Below, in pieces: positions 45,026 through 55,053 of a stretch of DNA of 64,000 bases; positions within the stretch are counted from its first letter, which is position 1, and each line of letters opens with the position of its first letter. Location of the stretch: assembly GCA_037367355.1 (NCBI GenBank), contig CM074699.1:1364001-1428000 (forward strand), written 5' to 3'. Position numbers and translations under genes: made by a program. The notes under the pieces are model-generated. The model saw only the letters and a program-made list of their open reading frames with translations, searched no databases and was not told where the DNA came from. This stretch comes from Neoscytalidium dimidiatum (Eukaryota > Ascomycota > Dothideomycetes > Botryosphaeriales > Botryosphaeriaceae).

Positions 45026-48000
45026 ATGGCTGGGCCAAGCCGCAAACGCATTTTCGACAGCGCTGCAGACGGTGATGACCTCCAGCTCACCGGTTCGCAG
45101 ACGCGTAAGAATCCCCGGTTAGCCGATGTTCCGATAGACGATAGCCATGACAACGACGACGAAAGGGATTCAAGCGACCTAGAAGAGGTCGCTGACCCTT
45201 CCCAGGAGTACAACGATCGTGCCTTCATTCAGTTCATGCTTTATGGTACGACAGCAATGACGCATCTCCTTCAAGCAATGCATTATATGCTGATGACTAT
45301 TCTTACAGGCACTTTGAACACGAAGATCGTGGGTGTCAGGTACTACACTGGCTATGCTACCATTGGAGAAATGGTCATGCTGCGCAGAGAGCCTCAAAAC
45401 CCTGTAGGTTGCAATTTTGTTTTTGACTGACTTTGTTGTTCGACCATGGAGTTTCGTGTTCTACCGTCAGCAAGTGCAGTATTCGACATTGAAGTTTGGC
45501 GCACCTGCATCATGGAGTGGCGGTACAACGGTCGGAGTATTCTCCGAACCATTGCGCTACGAGGCTGTACTCAGGAATTTTTCAACGGCAAGCACGCAAC
45601 AGTGCACATGTAAAGTTGGAGCAGTCGTGCGGGCGACAAATGTCCATGTGGTGGGTGTGCTCGCCCGGACGACTGCTTCAAATGCGTGATGGCTTGACTG
45701 TCGCAATACCTCCGAGCCCGACCTTGTATCCAAAGCTTGAGACTCCCCAGCCGAGAGATTCACCCATCGCCAAAGGCTCGGTGTTACCAGAGCAGATGCT
45801 TCGATTTCGTTTTATTTCTTCACCAACCGATTGCGAGCACCTGTTACAAGCAATTCTGTCGGTGAAATTACCAGGTGCTGACTCACTTCTTTAGTACGAT
45901 GAGAATGCCATACAGGTTCTAAACGTGCAAGGAGAGCAAATTGGCCATATTCCACGTCAGATTGCTGCAAAGCTTGCCAAATACATTGACAACAGGTCTC
46001 TCATTGTAGAAGGCATTCTCACAGGCCGTAAAGGCTTCTATGACTGTCCTCTAGCCGTCAAGCTGTACGGCACGAGTAACCCTGTAGAACGACTCGACCT
46101 GACGAATCAGATGAAGTCTGACATGCTTCCCCTCGACGAGATCAAACGGATGGAGAAGGCTGAAAGAGACCGAATGAAGGCCGCAAAACAGGCAGCCAAG
46201 AAGCAAAAGGGGAGTGCCAGAGCTGGCAAATCTAACCAGCAATGGGCTACTGGCGAGGTTCCTGGCTCCTCCCAAGCCGACGAGCAAAGCATGGACGACA
46301 TCCTGGGCGAGAGCGAGCGCTTCAACCCACGGAATGTTGACCAAATGGTCGAAAAGTTTGGCACGCAGGAATCTGACTTACAAAATCTCCCTATGGCAAA
46401 GCAACCGAAGGAGATTTCTGCACAGCTCCTCCCGTACCAGCTGCAAGGGCTGCAGTGGCTTTTGGACCACGAAAACCCACAGCTCCCACCTGCAGGATCT
46501 GCCGATGTCGTGCAACTGTGGAGACGCGCATCAAATGAGACGAATGTCTTCACCAATATTTGCACGAATTACTCGATCAAGAACAAACTCCCTGAGCTCG
46601 CTTTCGGTGGAATCCTCGCCGACGACATGGGTTTAGGCAAGACCGTGCAAATCATTTCTCTGATCATGGCTGATCGTGCCGTGAAGAAACAGGTCGAGAC
46701 GAGCAATGCTACACTGATCCTAGCCCCACTGAGTGTTATGAGCAACTGGAGCTCTCAGATCAAACGCCATGTCAAGCCGGGGCATGAACTACAAGTTTTG
46801 ACCTACCATGGTACTAGAAAAAGGCATATTGACCCGAAGGAAATCAAGAACTACGATGTCGTCATCACCACTTATGAGACGGTCATGACTGAGTTCTGGG
46901 CGAAGCAAAGCAAGAACCCACAGAGTGTCCCGAGGGAGAGTGGCCTGTTTTCTATACACTGGCGCAGAGTTGTGCTCGATGAAGGGCACAATATTCGTAA
47001 TCCAGCTTCGAAGAAAGCAGTTGCTGCAAGCAACCTCATGGCGCGATCCAGATGGGTTCTTACCGGGACTCCCATTATCAATACTCTCAAGGATCTGTAC
47101 TCTCTGACCAAGTTTATTCGACTCTCCGGTGGGCTTGACCGCTTTGAGTTATTCAATGGTGCTCTGATTCGGCCAGTCAACCAGGGAGACGAGCATGGCA
47201 GTTTCTTACTGCAGATGCTCATGGGCAGCATTTGCCTTCGTCGGCGGAAGGACATGCCGTTCATTGATCTGCGTCTGCCAGAGCTGTCAGAGTATGTCCA
47301 CCGCATCAAGTTCCTGCCACATGAACAGGAGAAATACGATGCTCTCGAAGCTCAAGCCAAGGGTACTCTCGATCGCTACCGCCAAAATCTGTCCGGCAAG
47401 GACGCCGCAAAAACTTACCAACACTTGCTTGAAATCCTCTTGCGCCTTCGCCAGGTTTGCAATCACTGGAAGCTCTGCGGTGAAGAGCGCATTACCAGTC
47501 TCCTGGATCTGCTCTCTGAACGAGAGACCGTTGATCTTACCCCCGAGAACCGTGCCGCACTCCAGCAGATGCTCCAGCTCAGCATTGATTCCCAAGAAGA
47601 CTGCGCCATCTGCCTTGAGCCCCTCCACGACGCAGTCATCACCTGCTGCGCGCACGCCTTCGGCTACAGCTGCATCGAGCGCGTCATCGAGGGCCAACAC
47701 AAATGCCCGATGTGCCGCGCCGAGCTCCCCAGCACCGCGTCGCTCGTGCGCCCGCCCAAAGAAGCCCCTGCTCCTCCCCCCATCGACGCCGACACCAGCA
47801 GCTCGAAGATCGAAGCGCTGCTCAAGATCCTCAAAGCCACCGCGAGCAAGGACAAAGGCATCAAAACCATCGTCTTCTCGCAATGGACCTCCTTCCTCGA
47901 CATTCTCGAGCCGCAGTTGGAGCAGGCGGGCATCCGCTTCGCGCGCATCGATGGCAGCATGTCCGCCCTGGCCCGCGACGCCTCCCTCGATGCCCTCGAC

Positions 48001-48333
48001 TCCGATCCGTCCTGCACCGTCCTGCTGGCCTCTCTGTCCGTCTGCAGCGTTGGGCTCAATCTCGTTGCCGCGTCGCAGGTCATCCTCGCGGATAGCTGGT
48101 GGGCGCCGGCGATCGAGGACCAGGCCGTCGACCGCGTATACCGGCTAGGCCAGAAGCGCGAGACGACGGTGTTCAGGCTGGTGGTCGAGAATACGGTTGA
48201 GGAGAACGTGCTCAGGATTCAGGAAGATAAGCGGAAGTTGATGAGGCTGGCTTTCTCCGAGAAGAGTAAGGAGAGGAAGAAGGATAGGGGCGCGAGGGTT
48301 GCGGACCTTGAGAGGCTGCTAGGAAGGGAGTAG
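45026..48333 (+). CDS. HIRAN / SNF2 / RING-type DNA translocase (HLTF/Rad5-like)
   Basis: Likely nuclear ATPase acting in DNA damage tolerance or fork remodelling, by analogy with Rad5 and HLTF. Exons are 45026-45245, 45309-45403 and 45895-48333, giving 917 aa; the start has a strong ACCATGG context. The HIRAN domain spans the introns (about residues 75-160: TKIVGVRYYTGYATIGEMV, then YDENAIQVLNVQGEQIGHIPRQ). A Lys-rich linker precedes the SNF2 ATPase, with DDMGLGKTVQ (motif I), VVLDEGHNIRN (motif II) and TGTPIINTLKDLYSL (motif III). The RING lies inside the helicase as in Rad5/HLTF: CAICLEPLHD starts at residue 675 and CPMC ends the motif. Gly695 stands where a zinc-binding residue is expected (CAHAFGYSC). 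The second lobe has FSQWTSFLDILE and a QAVDRVYRLGQ motif VI. Intron 2 is 491 nt, unusually long, and contains a MITE-like repeat. Confidence 0.95.
45612..45684. repeat. MITE-like inverted-repeat element, copy 3, in intron 2 of the SNF2/RING gene
   Basis: The core arms are TTGGAGCAGTCGTGCGGGCG (from 45616) and the inverse CGCCCGGACGACTGCTTCAA (ending 45681), 20 bp with two mismatches. The loop is about 25 bp. The arms match those of copies 1 and 2 over the AGTTGGAGCAGTCGT core but have diverged outside it. The element sits in a 491-nt intron whose flanking exons are contiguous in the HIRAN domain. Confidence 0.8.
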
Positions 48334-49057
48334 GTTTGTGAAGCAATTGACGAGTCCAGGGTTGGGCGCTAAGGGAAAAGCAATTACGGTTTGTGTTTGC
48401 GGGTGATATATTCTGATATATCCTTCAAATAGCGCTGCTGGATGGACCGATGAAGTCAGAGTTCGACCAGGCCGGTCCTGGAATGACTAGAAACGTTCTG
48501 GGATATTATAGCCAGCCAGATCTTGAATATTTGGCGTTTAATGGAATTGATATGGGAATTTCCAGATTTTATTGCAGATAACCATGGAGATAATATTGCG
48601 GGAGGCAGTTAGCCACTTCGGGCTCCGCTTGAATATACGGTCGGTTGGAAGGCCACTGGTAGAAGGAACGTTCACGAGCCTGTATAGATCGATGTATCAA
48701 GCTCACGGATTATAAGCCAGGTAGTAGTCGCCCATAAGAAAGACTAACTACGCAGCAAAGCAACAGCAGGCGTTGAGATCCAAATCATGCATGTCATTCC
48801 TGTCTTTTCCGCGTGACTCCCGGCATGGCATATGCCGCTTACTTTTGGAGGCAAAAGGAAAACACCGACCCGAAAATAGAAGGTTCCCAAGCATATAGTG
48901 CCCTTGTTTTTGAGGTGTCCGTACAGAAAATGTGAAGCACCACTTCTCCCTCCAACCATCACCGGACCAACCGCAGAGCGCAACCTCGGCCAGCCATTCC
49001 CGGCATAAAGCGGAAGAGTATGACACCGACGAAGATAATGGTAGGTATTGGCGACGC
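48334..49057. other. intergenic, convergent 3' flanks
   Basis: Lies between the ends of the SNF2/RING gene (+) and RPS28 (-). No gene, tRNA or repeat recognised. Confidence 0.55.
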
Positions 49058-49493
49058 TTATCTGAGCCTCCTGGCTTCACGCTCGGACTCGAGAAGGCAA
49101 AGGATGTCGTTCTCGCGAACTGGATGAGAATCAATGTTAGCACATATTCCCGGCATTATATCCTTCCAGTATATCGAGTTCGAATTCATTACACTCTTTT
49201 CAGCTACGGCGAGAGAGGAGAGTCGTACCAGGGCCCTTGACGTTGCGGATGATGCTGCGGGTGGTGTCGTCCATGAACTCGACACGGACCTGGGTCACAC
49301 CGCCGCGAGAGCCTATTCAAAAGGCAATAGTCATAATCAGCCACATATGCGTCTTGAAGTTTTATTATTCCGCAATAAAGAAGACGCGCGAGAGCAAGCG
49401 AGACCGGAGGACGAGAGACGGGGCGGGCGTACCGGTGCGGCCGAGGACACGGGTGACCTTGACGAGCTTGACGGGGACCTTAGCGGAATCCAT
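49058..49493 (-). CDS. rps28: cytosolic small-subunit ribosomal protein eS28
   Basis: Component of the 40S subunit head near the mRNA exit channel. Three exons, 49433-49493, 49229-49312 and 49058-49119, give 68 aa, the exact family length. The sequence begins [21 protein letters not shown], continues [15 protein letters not shown] and [13 protein letters not shown], and ends [12 protein letters not shown], all strongly conserved. The introns are 119 and 109 nt (GTACGC...AATAG and GTACGA...TCCAG), long relative to the tiny exons, as is usual for ribosomal protein genes. Divergent from HIS1 with 628 bp between the start codons. Confidence 0.98.
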
Positions 49494-50121
49494 GGTGTGC
49501 AATGGAGATCGGGAGGATGCGAGAGTGTCGGGATTGCGGTGGTCGGGAGTGGGCTGGTGTCGCGGTTGCGGTCGTCGATGCGGTGATGCTGGCGTTCTCT
49601 CGATGTGGAGCGGGAATATTTGCGAAAGTGCGGCCGCACAGCCTTGGCGCGCTCCAATCCGCCGCCAGCCCTGCAGCACGCCGTCGGCCTGAGGCTCGAG
49701 CGGGATAGCAAACACTCGCCCAGCACCCGCTCGGCGGCGCCCGACAGCGGAGCTATGCGACGAAAGCCTTCGGACTCCCTCGGGATATAAGCAGCTCTCG
49801 CCCAGAAATTGCGTACAGCAAATTATTTTCCAGTTTCGCGCCGCGTGTTGCACTCCTGCCCGACGAGCCACTACCCACCGGCGTCATCGCTGCCGCCGCG
49901 GAAACCCCACCACTTGACTCACTCAGAAATTATTCGCGGTCCCGCCACAACACCCGTCACTGTCGCATACCCGCACCCGCCGGACCCCGCCAGTGCCGCT
50001 CGCTGGGATCAATTGGACTAATTGAGCACAACATTCTTTCCGCGATTGCGTTACAGCCGATCTTTCTGCTCCAGGACCTGAAACACTCTCTGCGCAAACT
50101 CCACTATCGCAATACACTATC
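49494..50121. promoter_or_regulatory. divergent promoter of RPS28 and HIS1
   Basis: 628 bp serving both genes. It contains one perfect TGACTCA motif about 200 bp from the HIS1 ATG. The RPS28-proximal half is GC-rich. No TATA box is obvious on the HIS1 side. Confidence 0.6.
49915..49921. promoter_or_regulatory. TGACTCA general amino-acid control (Gcn4/CpcA) site
   Basis: Perfect core TGACTCA followed by CTCA, about 200 bp upstream of HIS1. Gcn4-type bZIP regulators (CpcA/CPC1 in filamentous fungi) are known to activate histidine biosynthesis genes through this site. Functional use here is inferred from motif and position. Confidence 0.6.
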
Positions 50122-51384
50122 ATGGATCTCGTCAACCAGTCAGTCCACTGCCACATGCGTGCCCATTCTGGCGAAGGATGCCTTCCCACGCGCAACAAAT
50201 TGCTGACGTTCTCGAAAGCCTCAATGACCGCCTCCTCTTCGCCGTCCCCAAGAGTTCGTACACTCCCTCCGCAATCCTCTTTCCGCCCGACCTACACTAC
50301 CTAGGAACGACCTGCTGACGTCGGTCTGAACACCAACAGAGGGCCGCCTTCACCAAGCATGCCTCGACCTGCTGAAGGGCTCTGACATTCAATTCCACCG
50401 CCACTCGAGGCTAGACATTGCGCTCGTTAAGAACCTTCCCATCGCCCTCGTCTTCCTACCAGCAGCCGACATCCCGACTTTCGTTGGCGAGGGCCGCGTA
50501 GATCTCGGTATCACCGGCCGTGACCAAGTTGCTGAGCATGAAGCTGTTGCCCCGCCTACCGATACCACCGGCGTCGAGGAGGTGCTCGACCTTGACTTCG
50601 GCGCCTGCAAGCTCCAGGTCCAGGTCCCGGATAAGGGCGATATCTCCAGCCCCGAGCAATTGATCGGCCGTAACGTCGTCACCAGCTTTACCAACCTTGC
50701 TGAGCAATATTTTGCGAAGTTGGAAGCGGAGCAGGATGGCAGGGAGGTCAATGGCGAGAAGAAGCTAAAGACCAACATCAAATACGTTGGCGGCAGCGTG
50801 GAGGCAGCATGCGCACTAGGCGTTGCGGATGGTATCGTTGATCTCGTCGGTGAGTGGAACGTCTGAACACGAGTCAACGGAACGAACTGCTAAATTCTCA
50901 TTTCCAATCAGAGTCTGGCGAGACCATGCGCGCCGCGGGCCTCAAGGCCATCTCGACCGTTATTGAGACCACTGCTATTCTCATCAAGTCTAAGAAGCCC
51001 TCCGACCCGAAGCTCGTCGATTTAATAGCTGCGCGTATCCGCGGTGTCATCAGTAAGAACCCAATTTCCATCTATTCCGTTGCAGACGCCATATATCTTG
51101 CACTTTGTACCTGCTTAGATATTTTATGTAACTGACACGTGGTACTAGCTGCACAAAAATACGTCCTTTGCACCTACAACATTGACCGCAACCAACTCGC
51201 TTCCGCCCGCACTGTCACGCCTGGCAAGCGCGCACCCACCGTAACTTCCTTGGAAGACCCTGGCTGGGTCGCTGTCCAGGCCATGGTAGAGCGCAAGAAG
51301 ATTGCTACAGTTATGGACGATCTTACGAACATTGGTGCTTCAGATATCCTAGTTACCAAGATCGAGAACTCGCGGACGTACTAG
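50122..51384 (+). CDS. his1: ATP phosphoribosyltransferase (histidine biosynthesis, step 1)
   Basis: Condenses ATP and PRPP to phosphoribosyl-ATP, the committed and feedback-inhibited step of histidine synthesis; cytosolic. Five exons, 50122-50138 (17 nt), 50219-50253 (35 nt), 50340-50849, 50912-51052 and 51149-51384, give 312 aa. The tiny first exons are needed to build MDLVNHLNDRLLFAVPKKGR, the expected fungal N-terminus; intron 1 has branch TGCTGAC and intron 2 a GTTCGT donor. The HisG core is VFLPAADIPTFVGEGRVDLGITGRD. The PRPP-binding stretch is in YVGGSVEAACALGVADGIVDLVESGETMRAAGL. The C-terminal regulatory ACT-like domain, which binds histidine, ends with ASDILVTKIENSRTY. This is the long (HisG-L) form typical of fungi. 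A TGACTCA site lies upstream. Confidence 0.97.
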
Positions 51385-52179
51385 GGGAGTGTTGATAGTT
51401 CATGAGGAGCAAAATGCTGGCAGAGGATTGAAGCGAGTGATGCATGGATATTCCTTGGGCGACTTGGGACCAAGTGACTTCTCTGCGATTAGACCTACTT
51501 TCATCAGGTTCACGATAAGACGGATAAATGATCGTCCGACTGCGCTGAGTATTGTGTCACGGAATTGTTTAGAGCTTTCAAAATCTATGGAAGAAAGAGG
51601 ATTGGATGAATCAGGGGTGACACTCCATGGTATTTACATGGGAATTCGAACTCAACTAACAGCATCTTTTCCCTCGATCAATTGACTTTTCTTTCCATCT
51701 CGTCTATCCATCATTTCAGTTATCCATGTTGCAAAAGGACACCTTCTTACTCCGCCACCTGACCTCACCATATGAATGGCATTCACTCACTACTTGAGGA
51801 GCAGGGGGGTTTTTTTTTTCTTTTTTCTCTCCCCAAGAAAAAACTGTCTGATGATAACGACCGCACTTTAGTTTCTTACCCCTTCGTTTTAATCCTTTAT
51901 AATCATACAAGCCCAACTGATTTGTTTTGCAGCATATTCACTTATTCTTGGCTGCCGCTCAGTGTTTCTCTTTCTTGTTTCCCTCTATGATCACGTCTCG
52001 CGGCCTTTCCCCCCTCCCCCAAGGGACCATTCTCGCTTGATTGTTGCCATTTGCGAAAGTCACTATAGTATTATTGACTATTATCACTTAAATGACAGTG
52101 CTCTGATACCGACGTCTCCTTACAGCCACAGGCCAGACCATTTCGCACGGCTTCTCTTGAGGTGGCGGGGAATTCCCAT
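51385..52179. other. intergenic, convergent 3' flanks
   Basis: Between the end of HIS1 and the end of the GH79 gene. Contains long T-runs near 51810. No gene recognised. Confidence 0.55.
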
Positions 52180-54117
52180 TCAAGACCACCACCAACGTCT
52201 ACGGGGCTTTTTCGCCCCAGCAGAGGCTGCAGTGCATTCCAGCTGCACAATCGCCGCAGAGGCATCCGGCACTACCACGTTCACGATCCCATCTTCCCCG
52301 ATTCCCAAGCTCTCATCCCTCGTAAGGTTACCCTGCACAACCGGCCTCCCTTCATCCAATTCCACATTGTACGAGATTCCATTGAACGTCACCCCGCTCA
52401 GCACATCACTTCCATTCGCCATCAAGCGCTGCACCGTCACAGTATCAGCCTCACCACCACATCCCGCCGGCACACCAAATGAATACATCCTCCCCGGCCT
52501 TGCCTCGCCCTCCACCGCCGTACTATAGTTGTACGTCTGCATATTGATCAACACCACACGCCTCAGCACTCCATCGACGTAGGTTGCATACGCCGCCTCG
52601 GTCTCCTTGTTCTCCATGGGCAAATTCGCGACGCGCACCGCCCCGTCCTTCAGATTGCCCAGCGCGCTCGCCACCGCGACGTCGCCGTAGTAGCTGGGCT
52701 TGGTCTGGCGCGGCGCGCGGTCCGTGTCGCGCGGCTGCCAGGAGGCGTAGCGGAAGTCGAGCCCCTGCTGCATGTGCACGCGCGCGATGCCGCCGGCGGC
52801 GCACCAGAGGTTGAAGTCGAGCGTCCAGAGCGCGCCGCCGAAGACGTTGGACACGTCGGGCTGGCCGGCGTTGTAGAGGGAGTTGGCCTCGGTGATGGCG
52901 TAGGCGAGGCCGTAGTCGCGGCGCAGGACGGCGGACACGTTGACCGAGTCGGCGGCGCGCCGGACGACGTTGCTGTGGTTGGAGCAGCGTGCCTTGCAGC
53001 GTGACGCCGGGGACGCCGAAGCCGGACATGTAGCTGGTCGAGAGCACGCGTCGCATCAGCAAGGGTTCGGGCGAGGAAGTGGAAAAAGGAAGGGAGGTGG
53101 GGGATGGTCTGGTCTGTCCATACAAATGTCCCGACGCCTCGGCCACCACGCCGTCGACATCGATCCCCTCCTGCCACGGCCGGATCGTGTCGAACCCGTT
53201 CGTCGGGTCCCCGTAGCTGGGCGTCCAGAACCCGAACCTCCCCCCGGCCGCCAGCTCCGGGCAGTGCTGCGCCATGCGCGCGCGCACCCGCCGGCTCGCG
53301 CTCACCCACTCGCGCGCAGAAGTCGCCCTCGCTCCACGCCGCCGGCCGCACCGCGTACCGCCCCCGCCGGTACACGTCGACCTCGTTGCCGATCTCCCAG
53401 CGGAGGAGCCGGTCGGTCGCCGTAGGTCCCGTTCGAGCGCGCGAGGTTGAAGCCGTGCGTGTAGCGGCAGCCTGGCCAGGTGCTGTAGGACTGGGGGCAG
53501 TTGGTTGTGGGCGTTAGAATTGTTTTTTTTTTGTCTTTTCCTCTCTCCTCGGGGTGGGGGAAATGTGGATTGCTCACTTCGAAGAAGGACGGGCCGACGG
53601 TCACGTTGGTCGGGTAGTTGGGCTGACGTTGGGGGTCGATGATGCCGATTAAGGCTACGGAGAGGTCGGGGTCGTAGACGGCGTAGTCTCTATCAGAGGG
53701 CCGTCAGGTGAGGTATTAGGGAGTTTAGGATGTGGAGAACAGAGTATGTCTTCCCAAGCACATTGCTTTATGGAATAGGAGAATTCAAAAATAACCATAC
53801 TGTGTATTCCCACCCACACGAATGTAAGGTTTCGTGCCGGTGATGTTGCCAATGTTGTTAAGCAAGTTGTCAGAGAATACATTCGGGCCGCTCGTGCTGC
53901 TTCCTGCAAAGTCGGGAAAGCTCGAAAATTCGAAGGCGTACGATACGAAAGCCTCCGAGAGAACAGGACCCGCAATGTCGCCGGGCGTGGGGTTCAATGT
54001 TACCGCCGTCGCAACTCTGCCTTCAGGTTTTCCGTAGGTGGCGCATGCAAAATTTGGAAGGCAAGCTACCAAAAGAGCGGCTTTCAAAGTTAGAAACATT
54101 TTTGAATTGACGGCCAT
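52180..54117 (-). pseudogene. glycoside hydrolase family 79 gene with three frame disruptions
   Basis: GH79 enzymes are secreted beta-glucuronidases or heparanase-like hydrolases. Segments are 53801-54117 (ATG at 54117 or 54099; signal peptide LLVACLPNFACA), 53578-53689, 53124-53490 and 52180-53033, with introns of 111, 87 and 90 nt that join conserved motifs (VGGNTQ/DYAVYDPD, SFFE/SYSTWPG, EASGHF/YMSGFG). The acid/base Glu lies in WEIGNEVD and the probable nucleophile in ITEANSLYN; the C-terminal domain follows. Three sites break the frame: a GACC duplication near 53412-53421 (+4) before LLRWEIGNE; one extra base near 53312 between GDFCA and EWVSAS; one extra C near 52985 between QGTLL and NHSNVV. 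None can be explained by an intron, because conserved residues resume at once. Each is net +1, so the frame is restored after the third. It is either a young pseudogene or a run of assembly errors in GC-rich DNA. Confidence 0.8.
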
Positions 54118-55053
54118 TGCAGCGGGTGGCGAGATTTGGAGAAGTACAGTGAAAAACAACGGCAGCAAGCGGTTGAACGAAAACGACAAACGTCACTGCA
54201 ACATCATTCAGGGGCATGGCCTCGTTGAAGACTTTTGACCACACCTCGCGTTCTCCGCATCCGAAAGGCCTTAAATTTGTTGTTTCACTGCGGGGGCTGG
54301 GCGGGAAGTATACATAACTTTAAGCTTTAATGCTGCGGGGCATCTGTATGCCGATCTCCCATGTCAGCCGCAGCGGGGACGGAAACGACATGGACCGAGT
54401 TGCCAAACAATACCAGCAGGGTTCCCCCTCTTTGTTGTGTTCTTGATTTCGAAACATGATATCTTGTTTTCCTCCCCAAAATAGATAGAGGATTATATTA
54501 CTCGAGTGAGCGCATGGAACGGCCAATAGAAGTATTCTGCCCGATTGAGAGCACTGCGGGTGCTTATGGTCGAGATGCAGTGATACGCGATATGTATTCC
54601 GTCACTATTGTCCAGAATATCACTGTGTTGCGGAATTAATTTTCAAACATCTTTCTGGCAAAAAAATAAGCTTAACATGGCCCCAATATCTATTTAGGAC
54701 ATTCTCCTTAATGGAGGTATTGAAGACCGTTGTCATATTACCATACGAATGCAGACTAATTTGGCAGGTTTTCACATGATAAAATTAAAGAAGTGGAGGA
54801 AAAAGGCATCTGAGTTTGCAAAGTGCAGTTGGAAGAATGATTTCTATGCTTAGTCGAGGAAGTCATTACCAAAAGCTGTGCTACTTGGCACACATGCTGT
54901 TAACCGAGCGTAATTCCAACACTCTTGCAGGACATGCCTGATCTTGCGTTAAGCCGCGGTAGCGGACACAACGCATAACGTCATATTCGAATGGAATTTG
55001 ACACTATGAAAGTGGAGTGGTAATGACATGCAGCAACATGGCTCATCTGCCCT
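54118..55053. other. intergenic, AT-leaning, no gene recognised
   Basis: Promoter side of the GH79 gene at left and 3' flank of the NRPS-like gene at right. No frame with recognisable content. Confidence 0.5.

Noticed and set aside
44176..45228. 350-codon minus-strand frame in the ATG1/SNF2 intergenic region
   Set aside because: No domain, Arg/Ser-rich random composition, and it overlaps the true first exon of the SNF2/RING gene on the other strand.
45404..45894. Hidden exon inside the long intron of the SNF2/RING gene
   Set aside because: The HIRAN domain is contiguous across the junction and the intervening sequence offers no frame-preserving exon.
51389..51685. 98-codon frame just after HIS1
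   Set aside because: Its apparent first codon is GTG, it lies in the probable 3' UTR, and it has no recognisable domain.
52985..53421. Explaining the GH79 frame breaks by tiny introns
   Set aside because: Conserved residues continue within one to four bases of each break and no GT-AG pair of usable length exists there.
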